Origin: Rhodospirillales bacterium
Lineage (GTDB): Bacteria; Pseudomonadota; Alphaproteobacteria; Reyranellales; Reyranellaceae
Assembly: GCA_009377525.1 (NCBI GenBank)
Contig: WHTW01000058.1
Coordinates: forward strand, 1-42,178
Direction of reading: 5' to 3'
DNA length: 42,178 bases
Below are positions 24,716 through 33,149 of the stretch, piece by piece. The position numbers were made by a program, and so were the translations under genes. Under the pieces are notes generated by a model. That model searched no databases, was not told the origin of the DNA, and saw nothing but the letters and a program-made list of their open reading frames with translations. Position 1 is the first letter of the stretch. Every line of letters starts with the position of its first letter.

Positions 24716-25540
24716 ATGCTTCGCTTCCCGTTCCTGGCCTTGCTTGCCGCTGCCTTCGTGGCGGGCCCCGTCCTGGCGCGCTGCTCGCAGAACGTGGCGG
24801 GACTCGAGCGATTGGGCATCCGAGTCGCCTCGTTCGAGGGCGTGCCGTTCGCCAACGGCAGTTCGCCGAGCCGCGCCATCATCACCTTCCTCGGCCATTC
24901 GAGCTATCAGATCGACACGCCGCAGGGCGTGCGCGCCATCACCGACTACAACGGCGTCAACGGCTTCGGCCGCAAGCCCGATATCGTGACCATGAACAAC
25001 GCGCACTCCACGCACTTCACCGACGAGCCGGAGGAGGCCATCACCTACGTGCTGCGCGGCTGGCCCAGCCAGCCCGGCGAGACCGAGGCCAAGCACGACG
25101 TGGCCCTCAAGGACATGAAGGTGTGGAACGTGCCGACCAACGCCCGCGACTGGGGCGGCAACTCGGCGCGCATCAACGGCAACTCGATCTTCATCTACGC
25201 CATCGCCGACCTCTGCATCGCCCATCTCGGCCATCTGCACCATCGCCTGACCAAGGAGCATCTCGACGAGCTCGGCCGCATCGACGTGCTGATGGTGCCG
25301 ATCGACGGCGCCTACACCATGGGCATGCCGCTGATGGTCGAGGTCGTCCGCCAGATCCAGCCCAGGATCGTGCTGCCCATGCACTATTGGGGCCGCGCCC
25401 AGGTCGACCGCTTCGAGAGCCTGATGGCCGAGCTCGACGCCGACTTCGTCTGGCCCGACCGGCGCACCATCGAGGTCGTGCGCGAGGAGCTGCCTGAGAA
25501 GCTCACCGTGATGGTGGTCGGCGGCAACGGCGGCGATTGA
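24716..25540 (+). CDS. secreted MBL-fold (UlaG-like) metallohydrolase
   Basis: A 274-residue protein with a signal peptide (LALLAAAFVAGPVLA, cut near residue 21) and a metallo-beta-lactamase fold of the UlaG type: TFLGHSSYQID, MNNAHSTHFTDEPEE, HLGHLHHRLTKEHL, VPIDGAYTM and LPMHYWG supply metal ligands in order. It probably acts in the periplasm; the substrate is unknown. It starts 13 bases after higA with GGAGG upstream. A truncated copy of its 5' end lies on the other side of HigBA. Confidence 0.8.
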   Translation: MLRFPFLALLAAAFVAGPVLARCSQNVAGLERLGIRVASFEGVPFANGSSPSRAIITFLGHSSYQIDTPQGVRAITDYNGVNGFGRKPDIVTMNNAHSTHFTDEPEEAITYVLRGWPSQPGETEAKHDVALKDMKVWNVPTNARDWGGNSARINGNSIFIYAIADLCIAHLGHLHHRLTKEHLDELGRIDVLMVPIDGAYTMGMPLMVEVVRQIQPRIVLPMHYWGRAQVDRFESLMAELDADFVWPDRRTIEVVREELPEKLTVMVVGGNGGD

Positions 25541-26325
25541 CCCTCGGTGTGCATCTCGCCCGCTGGGACCTCGTTCCCGACGGCGAGCCGATCACGACAC
25601 CTTCGAGCCTGCTCTTGCCGGTTCGCCACAACGGCGTGTCCGCCATGCTGAAGATCGCGCGCGAAGACGAGGAGCGCCGCGGCGGCGCGTTGATGGCGTG
25701 GTGGGACGGCGACGGTGCGGCCAGGGTCCTGGCGCAGCACGGGCCAGCGTTGCTGCTCGAGCGGGCCAACGGTCCGCGTTCGCTCGCGGCGATGGTCGCT
25801 GCCGGTGAGGACGATGAGGCGAGCCGCATTCTCTGCGAGGTGACCATGCGCCTGCATGTGCCGCGCGCCGGCCCGCCGCCCGAGCTCGTGCCTCTGGCAC
25901 GCTGGTTCGAAGCCCTGGCGCCGGCCGCTCGGACACATGGCGGCCTGCTCGCTCAGGCCGACTCGGCGGCGCAGGCCCTGCTGGCCGATCCGCGCGACGT
26001 CGTGGTCCTGCATGGCGACATCCATCACGGCAATGTTCTCGATGGCGGTGAACGCGGCTGGCTCGCCATCGACCCCAAAGCACTTTTAGGTGAGCGGACG
26101 TTCGACTTCGTCAACATCCTGCGCAATCCCGACGCCGCGACAGCGCTGATGCCGGGCCGGTTCGACCGTCAGGTCGAGGTGCTGGCCGCCGCCGCATCCA
26201 TCGAGCGGCGGCGCCTCCTCGAATGGACGCTGGCCTTCGCCGGCCTGTCGGCGGCGTGGCATCTGGCCGACGGTACACCGGCTGATCTCGACCTCGCTGT
26301 CGCCGACCTCGCGCTGATTCGATAG
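25537..26325 (+). CDS. APH(6)-like aminoglycoside/hydroxyurea phosphotransferase family
   Basis: A 262-residue kinase-like protein. The catalytic loop VLHGDIHHGNVLD gives His159, Asp161 and Asn166, and LAIDPK gives Asp179 as metal ligand. PALLLERANGPRSLAAM and the closing AGLSAAWHLADG fit the streptomycin-6-phosphotransferase/hydroxyurea kinase family. It starts at TTG overlapping the previous stop, or at GTG 25549, so it is co-translated with the hydrolase. A role in drug resistance is possible but cannot be assumed; many members have unknown natural substrates. Confidence 0.8.
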   Translation: MTLGVHLARWDLVPDGEPITTPSSLLLPVRHNGVSAMLKIAREDEERRGGALMAWWDGDGAARVLAQHGPALLLERANGPRSLAAMVAAGEDDEASRILCEVTMRLHVPRAGPPPELVPLARWFEALAPAARTHGGLLAQADSAAQALLADPRDVVVLHGDIHHGNVLDGGERGWLAIDPKALLGERTFDFVNILRNPDAATALMPGRFDRQVEVLAAAASIERRRLLEWTLAFAGLSAAWHLADGTPADLDLAVADLALIR

Positions 26326-26354
26326 AGTCGCCGCAACGACAAACGGAGGAAGCG

Positions 26355-27407
26355 ATGCGTGGCGTCACCTTTCCCGGCGAACGTGCTGTCGAGGTCATGA
26401 ACTTCCCCGATCCCACGCCGGGTCCGGGCGAAGTGGTTCTCGAGATGAAGGCCTCCGGCATGTGCGGGTCCGACCTGCACCAATATCGCCGCCCGAAGAA
26501 CGTGCCGCGGACAGACTCGGGCATTCCGCCGAGCGCCGATCCCGTCATTGCCGGGCACGAACCTTGCGGTGTCGTCGTGGCGGTGGGGGCCGGGGTCGGT
26601 GTCGCGGAAGCCAAGGTCGGCGACCGCATGATGGTGCATCACTATCAGGGCTGCACCCAGTGCAGCCATTGCCGCTCGGGCTGGCAGCAGCTCTGCCAGG
26701 AAGTGCCCGTGAAGGTCTACGGCAACAACGCCCACGGCGGCCACGCCAGGTACCTGAAGGTGCCGGCCAACACGATGGTGCCGCTGCCCGAGAGCCTGAG
26801 CTTCACGGCGGGCGCCGCCATCTCCTGCGGCTCCGGCACCGCCTATGGCGCGCTCCGGCGCATGAACCTCTCCGGCCGGGACACGATCGCCATCTTCGGC
26901 CAGGGGCCGGTTGGCCTCGCCGGCACGCAGTTCGCCAAGGCGATGGGCGCGCGGGTGATCGTGCTCGACACCAACCCGCAGCGGCTGGAGCGCGCCCGCG
27001 AGTTCGGCGCTGACGAGCTGGTCAATCCGGGCTCGAACGATCCCGTCGCGGCGATCAAGGAGCTGACGGGAGGCAAATGCGCCGACCTGACGCTCGACAC
27101 GTCGAGCAACCGCGAGGCCCGCCTCAACGCCATCCGCAGCACGAAGGTCTGGGGCACCATGTGCTTCGTCGGCGAGGGCGGAGACGTCACGATCGACGTC
27201 AGCCCGCATCTGCTCCGGCGCCAGATGACGCTGATCGCCTCCTGGACGTTCTCCACTGTCATCCAGGCCGAGTGCGCCCAGTTCTGCGTCGAACGCAAGA
27301 TCGACGTCGACAGGCTGTTCACGCATCGCTGGACGCTCGACCAGGCGGACGAGGCTCACAAGCTGTTCGACAAGCAGGCGGACGGCAAAGGCGTTTTCCT
27401 GATCTAG
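26355..27407 (+). CDS. zinc-dependent alcohol dehydrogenase family
   Basis: A 350-residue medium-chain dehydrogenase. Catalytic zinc ligands are Cys37 and the His68-Glu69 pair, and the structural zinc is held by Cys100, Cys103, Cys106 and Cys114. The NAD(P) motif is GQGPVG at 183-188, with VLDTNPQRLERAREFGADE following. It oxidises a secondary alcohol or polyol. GGAGG lies eight bases before ATG. The substrate cannot be assigned from sequence. Confidence 0.9.
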   Translation: MRGVTFPGERAVEVMNFPDPTPGPGEVVLEMKASGMCGSDLHQYRRPKNVPRTDSGIPPSADPVIAGHEPCGVVVAVGAGVGVAEAKVGDRMMVHHYQGCTQCSHCRSGWQQLCQEVPVKVYGNNAHGGHARYLKVPANTMVPLPESLSFTAGAAISCGSGTAYGALRRMNLSGRDTIAIFGQGPVGLAGTQFAKAMGARVIVLDTNPQRLERAREFGADELVNPGSNDPVAAIKELTGGKCADLTLDTSSNREARLNAIRSTKVWGTMCFVGEGGDVTIDVSPHLLRRQMTLIASWTFSTVIQAECAQFCVERKIDVDRLFTHRWTLDQADEAHKLFDKQADGKGVFLI

Positions 27408-27423
27408 GGGAAGCGGCTCATAG

Positions 27424-27491
27424 TCTTCCGGACCGCCGGCTTCCAGCCGGCATCATGATCATGAGCCGGCTGGAAGCCGGCGGTCCGGAAG
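27424..27491. repeat. REP-like palindrome with 28-base perfect arms
   Basis: Arms 27424-27451 and 27464-27491 are perfect inverted copies around a loop containing TCATGATCATGA. It lies between the 3' ends of the dehydrogenase (+) and the PoxB-like gene (-), so it may terminate both. Its outer TCTTCCGGACCG also begins the palindrome at the end of the window, and the central CATGATCATGA is shared with it. Confidence 0.85.
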
Positions 27492-27501
27492 AACATGACC
27501 T

Positions 27502-29220
27502 TCAGATCCTGAGATTGACTCGCGCCAGGTCGATCACCTGGGCGGCGCGGCCGTCCATCACGGCCTTGAGCAGGAACAGGTTGAAGTTCAGCGCCTGGCC
27601 GAGCGTCGCCTTGGGCGGCATGGCGAGCTCCTGGCGCGCACTCACGACGTCGACCAGCGCCGGCCCGTCATGCGCCAGCGCATCGCGCAACGCGCCTTCG
27701 AGGTCGCCCGGCGCCTCGACGCGCACGCCCTTGATGCCCATCGCCTCGGCCATGGCGGCGAAGTTCGGGTTCTTGAGCTCGCAGCCCACGTCCAAGAAGC
27801 CACTCGCCTTCATCTCCATCTCGACGAAGCCCAGGGTGCCGTTGTTCAGCACCACCACCTTCACCGGCAGCCCAAGCTGGGAGAGGCTGATGAAGTCGCC
27901 CATCATCATCGCGAAGCCGCCGTCGCCTGACATCGACACGACCTGCCGCTTGGGGAACGTCGCCTGCGCGCCGATCGCCTGCAGCAGTGCATTGGCCATC
28001 GAGCCGTGGTTGAACGAGCCGATCAGCCGGCGCTTGCCGTTCATCTTGAGATAGCGCGCCGCCCACACCGTCTGGGTGCCGACGTCGCAGGTGAAGATCG
28101 CACCGTCGCTGGCCAGCTCGCTCAACAGCCGCGCGATATACTGCGGATGGATGACCTTGCCGCCCGGATTGCCCTCGGCCAGCTTGTCGAGATCCGCGCG
28201 CGCCTTGGCGTAGTGGGCGCGCGCCGCATCGAGGAACTTCGAATCGGTCTTCTTCTTGAGCCTGGGCAGGAGGGCGGCCACCGTCTCAGCCACGTCGCCC
28301 ACGACGCCCAGCGCCAGATGGCAGCGGTTGCCCAGGCTCTCGGCGCGGATATCGACCTGCGCCACCGTGGCGCCCTCGGGATAGAACTGGCGGTAGGGAA
28401 AATCGCAGCCCAGCAGCAGCAGCGTGTCGCAGGCCTTCATCGCGGCATAGCCCGAGGCGAAGCCGATCAGGCCGGTCATGCCGACGTCGAAGGGGTTGTC
28501 GTACTCGACATGCTCCTTGCCGCGCAGCGAATGCACGATCGGTGCGTTGAGCGTGCCCGCCAGCTCGACGATCTGGGCATGCGCGCCGGCGCACCCCGCG
28601 CCGCACATCAGGGTGATGCGCTCGCCGTCGTTCAGCAGCTTGGCCAGCGCGTCGATGTCGGTGTCGGACGGCCGCACGACAGGCGGCTTGGGCGCCAGCC
28701 ACTTGGCGGCCTTGGAGTCGGTCGACTGCAGGGCGATGTCGCCTGGAATCACGATCACGGATACGCCGCGCTGGGCGATGGCGATGCGGATCGCCTTCTC
28801 GAGGATGCGCGGCATCTGGTCGACGTTGGAGACCAGCTCGACATAGTGCGCGCACTCGGCGAAGAGCTGCTCGGGATGCGTTGCCTGGAAATACGAGCTG
28901 CCGATCTCGCCGCTCGGGATGTGGGCGGCGATCGCCAGCACCGGCACGCGGCTGCGCTGGCAGTCGAACAGGCCGTTGATCAGGTGCAGGTTGCCCGGCC
29001 CGCAGCTTCCGGCGCAGACCGCGAGCTCGCCGGTCAGATGGGCCTCGGCGCCGGCAGCGAAGGCAGCGGCCTCCTCGTGGCGCATGTGGATCCAGTCGAT
29101 CTTCTTCTGCTTGCGCAGCGAATCGGTGAAGCCGTTCAGCGAATCGCCGACCACGCCGTATATCCGCCTCACGCCGGCGACGGTCAGCGTTTGGGCCATC
29201 AGATCGGCGACGGTCGGCAT
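27502..29220 (-). CDS. poxB: PoxB-like TPP enzyme (pyruvate:quinone oxidoreductase family)
   Basis: A 572-residue ThDP enzyme. The N-terminal pyrimidine domain has [11 protein letters not shown] and [14 protein letters not shown] with the catalytic Glu at 49 or 50. The central domain is FAD-binding, and the Mg-ThDP motif [20 protein letters not shown] with VLNNGTLG follows in the C-terminal domain. PoxB converts pyruvate to acetate and CO2 at the membrane, passing electrons to quinone. The C-terminus ([12 protein letters not shown]) is amphipathic as PoxB needs for membrane contact. Related acetolactate-like enzymes are the alternative. Confidence 0.88.
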   Translation of the reverse strand: MPTVADLMAQTLTVAGVRRIYGVVGDSLNGFTDSLRKQKKIDWIHMRHEEAAAFAAGAEAHLTGELAVCAGSCGPGNLHLINGLFDCQRSRVPVLAIAAHIPSGEIGSSYFQATHPEQLFAECAHYVELVSNVDQMPRILEKAIRIAIAQRGVSVIVIPGDIALQSTDSKAAKWLAPKPPVVRPSDTDIDALAKLLNDGERITLMCGAGCAGAHAQIVELAGTLNAPIVHSLRGKEHVEYDNPFDVGMTGLIGFASGYAAMKACDTLLLLGCDFPYRQFYPEGATVAQVDIRAESLGNRCHLALGVVGDVAETVAALLPRLKKKTDSKFLDAARAHYAKARADLDKLAEGNPGGKVIHPQYIARLLSELASDGAIFTCDVGTQTVWAARYLKMNGKRRLIGSFNHGSMANALLQAIGAQATFPKRQVVSMSGDGGFAMMMGDFISLSQLGLPVKVVVLNNGTLGFVEMEMKASGFLDVGCELKNPNFAAMAEAMGIKGVRVEAPGDLEGALRDALAHDGPALVDVVSARQELAMPPKATLGQALNFNLFLLKAVMDGRAAQVIDLARVNLRI

Positions 29221-29288
29221 GCATGACTCCGCGGTTGGTGATGTCGCGCGGACTATGCCACGCGGTGCGAGGAGAGCGAAGTCATGCT

Positions 29289-29346
29289 GGGAGCGCGGAC
29301 CTCTGGTCCGCTCATGGTCATGAGCGGGCCGGAGGCCCGCGCTCCC
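29289..29346. repeat. REP-like palindrome
   Basis: Arms of 28 bases (29289-29316 and 29319-29346) pair at 25 positions, beginning GGGAGCGCGGACC and meeting at a CATG-GT-CATG centre. It separates the PoxB-like gene start from the stop of the deacetylase-like gene. The three mismatches are all transitions, the pattern expected if the folded form is kept. It is of the same general design as those at 27424 and 42139. Confidence 0.8.
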
Positions 29347-29347
29347 G

Positions 29348-30376
29348 TTATGAGCGGCCTTTCTCGAAACCGCTCAGGAACTGCACGAGGTTGCGCCCGA
29401 GATCGTCGCTGAGATAGCCGCCTTCCTGCACCAGCACGGTCGGCAGGCCGAGGCCCGTGATCTTTCCGGCCATGGCGTGGAAGCCGGCGCCCGTCACCTT
29501 CAGACCCTGCAGCGGGTCGCTTTCGCTGGCGTCGAGGCCCAGGGCCACGACCAGGGCGGTCGGGGCAAATTGCCGGATCCGCGCCAGTGCCTTGTCGCCC
29601 GCCGCGAGCCACGGCGCGTCGCCGGAGCCAAGCGGCAGCGGGAGATTGAGGTTGAATCCGTGACCCTTGCCGACGCCGGTCTCGTGGGCGTGACCCCAGA
29701 AATAGGGATAGTAGTTGTCCGGGTTGGCGTGGATCGACACCGTGAGCACGTCTTCGCGCTCGAAGAAAATGCCCTGCGTGCCGTTGCCGTGATGGACGTC
29801 GACATCGAGCACGGCGACGCGCTGGTGCGCGGCCCGCAGCCGCTGGGCGGCGATGGCGGTGTTGTTCAGGAAGCAGAAGCCGCCCGCCATGTCGGCGTAG
29901 GCATGATGGCCGGGCGGCCGGCAGAGGGCATAGGTCTCGCGCGCGCCGTCGAGCACCAGGTCGGCGGCCGTCGCCGCCGATTCGCTGGCGGCAATGGCGG
30001 CATCCCAGGTGTGCGGCCCGATCGGGCAGGCGAGGTCGACCTGATGCCAGCCGGCGCGGCCGGCCAACGCCTTGGGGTAGGTCGCGGGATAGCGTGCGGG
30101 ATGGACGTTGGGCACGACCTCGGCCGAGGCGTTGGGCAGCTTCGCCCAGTCGCGCGCGATGGTCTTGAGGAAGTCGATGTACTCGGGCGTGTGCACGGTC
30201 TCGGCGGGCGCCGAGCCGTACGCCTTGGCCGAGGCGATCTCGTGGCCGGCACCCTGGGCCGCCGCCAGCAGGCGCTCGGCCCGCTCGGGCTGCTCGGCGC
30301 TGCGCTGCTTGACGCCGCGCACGAAGAAGGTTTGCGGATCGTGCTGGGCGTGCTTGTCGGAATAGACGATCTTCAT
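29348..30376 (-). CDS. histone deacetylase superfamily, acetylpolyamine amidohydrolase-like
   Basis: A 342-residue zinc amidohydrolase. The active site has His157-His158 (PPGHHAY), zinc ligands Asp193 and His195 (DVDVHHGNG) and Asp282 (GLDASESDP), and the closing EGGY tyrosine loop near residue 316. Bacterial members remove acetyl groups from polyamines or other small amides. A polyamine-type ABC transporter lies 10 kb away (40410-42109), which is only a weak hint. It ends 2 bp from the palindrome and starts 11 bp after the stop of the CoA transferase. Confidence 0.9.
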   Translation of the reverse strand: MKIVYSDKHAQHDPQTFFVRGVKQRSAEQPERAERLLAAAQGAGHEIASAKAYGSAPAETVHTPEYIDFLKTIARDWAKLPNASAEVVPNVHPARYPATYPKALAGRAGWHQVDLACPIGPHTWDAAIAASESAATAADLVLDGARETYALCRPPGHHAYADMAGGFCFLNNTAIAAQRLRAAHQRVAVLDVDVHHGNGTQGIFFEREDVLTVSIHANPDNYYPYFWGHAHETGVGKGHGFNLNLPLPLGSGDAPWLAAGDKALARIRQFAPTALVVALGLDASESDPLQGLKVTGAGFHAMAGKITGLGLPTVLVQEGGYLSDDLGRNLVQFLSGFEKGRS

Positions 30377-30386
30377 GGGATTGACT

Positions 30387-31559
30387 TCAAGGGGTGGCGA
30401 TGGCCTTGGCGTTCTTGAGGTTGGTGATCTCGGCGTCGCTATAGCCGACTTCGCGCATGATCTCGACCGTGTGCTCGCCCACCATTGGCGACTTGCGCCG
30501 CGTCTCGATCGGCGCCTCGGAAAGCCGGATGGGATTGTTGGCCGACTTGATCGGCCCGAGGCCGGGATAGTCGATCTCCAGCACGCTGCCGCGCGCCTTG
30601 GCGTGCGGGCTCACCATGGCCTCACTGATCCGGTAGGCGGCCGAGCAGGCCATGCCGGCGGGGATCAGCTTGTCCAGAAGCTCGTCGCAGGTGTGTTCGA
30701 GGAAATATTCCTCGATCATCGGCTCCAGGATGGCGCGGTTGGCGACGCGATCGGCGTTGGTGGCGAAGCGTTTGTCGGCGAGCCAGTCGTGCCTGCCGAG
30801 CGCGGTGCAGAAGATCCTCCAGAAGGCGTCGTTGGTGCCGGCGATGAAGATCGGCTGGGTCTTGGTGGGGAACACGCGCAACGGGCAGATGATCGAGTTC
30901 GAGGTGCCCATGCGGATGGGGTCGTCGCCGGTCAGTCCCTGGTTGGTGATCCAGTGGCCCATCAGGTGCATGCCGACATCGAACAGCGACAGGTCGAGGC
31001 GCTGGCCGCGGCCGGTCTTGTGGCGCGCCAGCAGGGCGAAGGCGATGCCGGCGGCGCAGAACGAGCCGGTCGAGTAGTCGATGGCCGCGGTGCCGACGCG
31101 GCACATCTCGCCGCCGTCGGGGCCGGTCGCGTCCATCAGGCCGATCTCGGCCTGGATGCAGGGGTCGTAGCCGGCGCGGGCTGCGTAGGGACCGGTCTGG
31201 CCGTAGCCCGAGATCGAGGCATAGACCAGCCGCGGGTTCTCCTTGCTGAGCTTGTCCCAGCCGAAGCCCAGCTTGTCGATCACGCCCGGCGTGAAGGCCT
31301 CCATGAACACGTCGGCCTTGCGCGCCAGCCGCATCAGCACCTCGCGTCCGCCCTCGGTGCGCAGATCGAGCGCCAGCCCGCGCTTGTTGCGGTTCATCGA
31401 CGGCACCCAGGCGCCGCCGAAATGCGGCCGGAAATGCTCGCCCCCCAACGGCTCGACCTTGATCACGTCGGCCCCCATGTCGCCCAGGATCTGGCCGGCG
31501 GTTGGGCCGGCAATTACTTGCGTGAGGTCGAGAACGAGCGTGTCGGAGAGCGGAAGCAT
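30387..31559 (-). CDS. CaiB/BaiF family (class III) CoA transferase
   Basis: A 390-residue family III CoA transferase. It begins with LVLDLTQVIAGPTAGQILGD, has GADVIKVEPLGGE, NRNKRGLALDL and the catalytic Asp161 in AAIDYSTGSF. SGYGQTGPYAARAGYD is also typical. It transfers CoA between carboxylic acids through a covalent acyl anhydride/CoA intermediate. It probably shares a transcript with the deacetylase-like gene (11 bp gap). The acid used is unknown. Confidence 0.9.
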   Translation of the reverse strand: MLPLSDTLVLDLTQVIAGPTAGQILGDMGADVIKVEPLGGEHFRPHFGGAWVPSMNRNKRGLALDLRTEGGREVLMRLARKADVFMEAFTPGVIDKLGFGWDKLSKENPRLVYASISGYGQTGPYAARAGYDPCIQAEIGLMDATGPDGGEMCRVGTAAIDYSTGSFCAAGIAFALLARHKTGRGQRLDLSLFDVGMHLMGHWITNQGLTGDDPIRMGTSNSIICPLRVFPTKTQPIFIAGTNDAFWRIFCTALGRHDWLADKRFATNADRVANRAILEPMIEEYFLEHTCDELLDKLIPAGMACSAAYRISEAMVSPHAKARGSVLEIDYPGLGPIKSANNPIRLSEAPIETRRKSPMVGEHTVEIMREVGYSDAEITNLKNAKAIATP

Positions 31560-31628
31560 TTTTTGGAACGGTATCCTCTAGGAAGTCTTCACCCATAGCC
31601 AGACCGACGTCGGACGACCAGCAGTCGC

Positions 31629-31958
31629 CTAGGCGCCGAACAGGCGTCTGGCCAGCAAGGCATGCATATCGCGCCGGCCATCGGCAACGATGAGAACAAC
31701 AACCTCGCGCTCCAGAACGCGATAGACGATTCGATAGGGCTTGAAGTGGACTTCCCTGAACGTCCTGTTTCCCAGCTCAAGGAGTTCTCGAGGATGGTTG
31801 CCGCGTTGGGGAAGCGCTGAAAGGGACGAATACACCCTTTCAATATGGCGTCCGACTTGCTCGGCTCTAGCCGGTCCGTCGTGCAGGGTGATGTAGTGGG
31901 CGATATCGTCTAGATCGAGGAGCGCGTGCTCGGTCACTATGACCTTGTAGCGCCTCAT
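31629..31958 (-). CDS. ParE/RelE-type toxin
   Basis: A 109-residue toxin: begins MRRYKVIVTEHALLDLDDIA, then HIERVYSSLSALPQRGNHPR, REVHFKPYRIVYRVLERE and VLIVADGRRDMHALLARRL. This strand-helix order is that of ParE/RelE toxins that pair with Phd-type antitoxins. Its ATG overlaps the antitoxin stop by four bases. Whether it poisons gyrase or the ribosome cannot be told from the sequence. Confidence 0.88.
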   Translation of the reverse strand: MRRYKVIVTEHALLDLDDIAHYITLHDGPARAEQVGRHIERVYSSLSALPQRGNHPRELLELGNRTFREVHFKPYRIVYRVLEREVVVLIVADGRRDMHALLARRLFGA

Positions 31959-32242
31959 TCCCCGGCTCGGGTCCGCCGGATGCGCTCACGGAAACGCCGC
32001 ATGGCCTCTGAAGCCGAAACCGTCTTGCCTTCCTTCACCTGCAGTTCCCCCAGAGCCAGGATTTTGAGAAGCGCCAAGGTTTCCTGGGTCTGCTCATATG
32101 AGGCGATATCCTGGATGACGGCAGTTGCTTCGCCGTTCTGGGTGATGATCATGGGCTCGCCGCTCTCGGCAAGGCCACGAACGACCTTTGCGGCGTTGGC
32201 CTTGAGGTAGCTGATCGGCTTGATCCGGCTCGCGTATTTCAT
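31955..32242 (-). CDS. Phd/YefM-type antitoxin
   Basis: A 95-residue antitoxin. ISYLKANAAKVVRGLAESGE followed by PMIITQNGEATAVIQDIASY is the Phd/YefM DNA-binding fold, and the basic C-terminal tail SASEAMRRFRERIRRTRAGE contacts the toxin. It is first in its operon, with a palindrome 22 bp upstream as probable operator. It neutralises the ParE-like toxin that overlaps it. Confidence 0.9.
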   Translation of the reverse strand: MKYASRIKPISYLKANAAKVVRGLAESGEPMIITQNGEATAVIQDIASYEQTQETLALLKILALGELQVKEGKTVSASEAMRRFRERIRRTRAGE

Positions 32243-32263
32243 GCCAAGTCCCTCTGGGCAGTG

Positions 32264-32277
32264 GACTGAATTTAGTC
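32264..32277. promoter_or_regulatory. operator-like palindrome before the Phd/ParE module
   Basis: GACTGAATTTAGTC is a palindrome with one mismatched pair, lying 22 bp upstream of the antitoxin ATG and directly beside an AT-rich run (TTTAAAA) that could be a promoter element. Phd-type antitoxins autoregulate from such sites. Confidence 0.45.
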
Positions 32278-32337
32278 TTTAAAAGGTCCCTGCTTCAAGT
32301 GGGGTTCTTACAATGATGCCCCCTGTCCGCCTGGGCG

Positions 32338-32367
32338 GTGACCTGTTCGTACGCTGGGCCAAGGAGG
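32338..32367 (+). pseudogene. fragment of the M20 amidohydrolase gene
   Basis: Thirty bases match 34211-34240 inside the intact M20 hydrolase gene at 27 positions and encode DLFVRWAKE against DLFVRWARE. Nothing of the gene remains on either side. The rest of 32243-32520 contains no gene that I recognise; it holds this fragment, the Phd operator and an operator-like site at 32442-32462. Confidence 0.5.
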
Positions 32368-32441
32368 AACGCTGCTCTGGGAGTGGGATTGCTTCGACCA
32401 CCGTCGAAGTGTTCATCGACCCGTCCGACCGGTTCGGGGGT

Positions 32442-32462
32442 AGTGTCCCGGTTTGAAGACAG
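32442..32462. promoter_or_regulatory. operator-like site upstream of the CMD gene
   Basis: Twenty-one bases match 33097-33117, the left part of the palindrome in front of the ArsR-type regulator, at 17 positions (AGTGTC, GTTTG and AGAC blocks conserved). It lies 58 bp before the CMD ATG. The shared motif suggests that the regulator at 33150 binds both places. Confidence 0.45.
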
Positions 32463-32520
32463 CATCTGGCGCGGACTGGTCATCGCCGATCGCGCCAAGG
32501 TGAGAATGTGGAGGTCACTC

Positions 32521-33072
32521 ATGTCTGCCGAGCTACGCATCAGTCCGGTCGACCCCGACACCGCGGCCGGGGCCTTGAAGGAAATCGTCGACGGGAATCG
32601 AAGCCGGTGGGGCAAGCCGCTCCTGCCATACCTCCTGTACGCGCGCAGCCCGGCAGTCTTTAAGGGCACGATGGCGATGTGGGACGCCGTGCGCAGCTTC
32701 GAGAAGATCGACGCGCAGCTCAAGAACCTGGTCAACCGCCGCGTCGCGTGGTGGAACGGCTGCCCGTTTTGACAGGACGTCAACGCTGCCGTGGGCAGCC
32801 AGATCGGGATCGCGACGGAGAAGTTGAACGCGCTGCACGATTACGCGAAGAGCCCGCTCTTCAGCGCGGCCGAGCGCGTGGCCCTTGAGTACGCCGACGC
32901 GATGACGGACACCGCGAGCGACGTTGACGACGAGCTGTTCGCGCGGGTGCGCGAGCACTACGACGAGGAGCAGATCGCCGAGCTCACGATGCTGATCGCG
33001 TGGGAGAACGCGAGTTCGCGCTTCAACCGGGCGCTCCGCGTGCCCTCCGCGGACCTCTGGAAGCCGGCCTGA
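32521..33072 (+). CDS. AhpD/CMD-family protein with in-frame TGA: candidate CxxU selenoprotein
   Basis: The frame from ATG 32521 (GGAGG seven bases upstream) to TGA 33072 is 183 residues with a single in-frame TGA at codon 84 (32770-32772). The surrounding residues are WWNGCPF-TGA-QDVNAA, so the TGA falls exactly where the AhpD/CMD peroxidase-type CxxC motif has its second cysteine (C81-P-F-U84). The downstream half is fully open, keeps GC-rich coding character and ends in ENASSRFNRALRVPS, typical of the family. A hairpin 12 bases after the TGA fits a bacterial SECIS. If selenocysteine is inserted, the product would be a thiol/selenol peroxidase-like redox protein. The alternative is a recent nonsense mutation of a Cys codon. 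An ArsR-type regulator follows. Confidence 0.7.
32785..32799 (+). promoter_or_regulatory. SECIS-like hairpin after the UGA codon
   Basis: GCTGCC-GTG-GGCAGC forms a perfect six-base-pair stem with a GUG loop. Counting the U of UGA as 1, the loop G and U are bases 22 and 23. In the E. coli fdhF element, as I recall it, the essential loop G and U are bases 23 and 24. Stem length, spacing and the loop G fit bacterial SECIS rules. GC-rich DNA forms such hairpins by chance, so the support is moderate. Confidence 0.5.
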
Positions 33073-33093
33073 CGCGCGAGAGCCCGGGCACCG

Positions 33094-33127
33094 GGCAGTG
33101 TCTCAGTTTGGAGACTGAGACACTGCC
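33094..33127. promoter_or_regulatory. long palindrome before the ArsR-type regulator gene
   Basis: Perfect 14-base arms (GGCAGTGTCTCAGT / ACTGAGACACTGCC) around a six-base loop, 22 bp before the regulator ATG and 21 bp after the CMD stop. It could be the operator of the regulator, a terminator for the CMD gene, or both. There is no T-run. Half of its sequence recurs upstream of the CMD gene (32442-32462), which favours an operator. Confidence 0.65.
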
Positions 33128-33149
33128 GTTCGGGTGCTATATAGGGCAA

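Noticed and set aside
27424..27491. Palindrome as the end of an insertion sequence
   Set aside because: No transposase frame lies between or beside any two of the palindromes, and there are no target-site repeats; it fits a REP-like element better.
32521..32772. Reading the CMD gene as a plain pseudogene ended by a stop
   Set aside because: The single TGA is at a Cys position of CxxC, the rest of the frame is intact and a SECIS-like hairpin follows. A nonsense mutation remains possible, so it is noted as the alternative rather than the main call.
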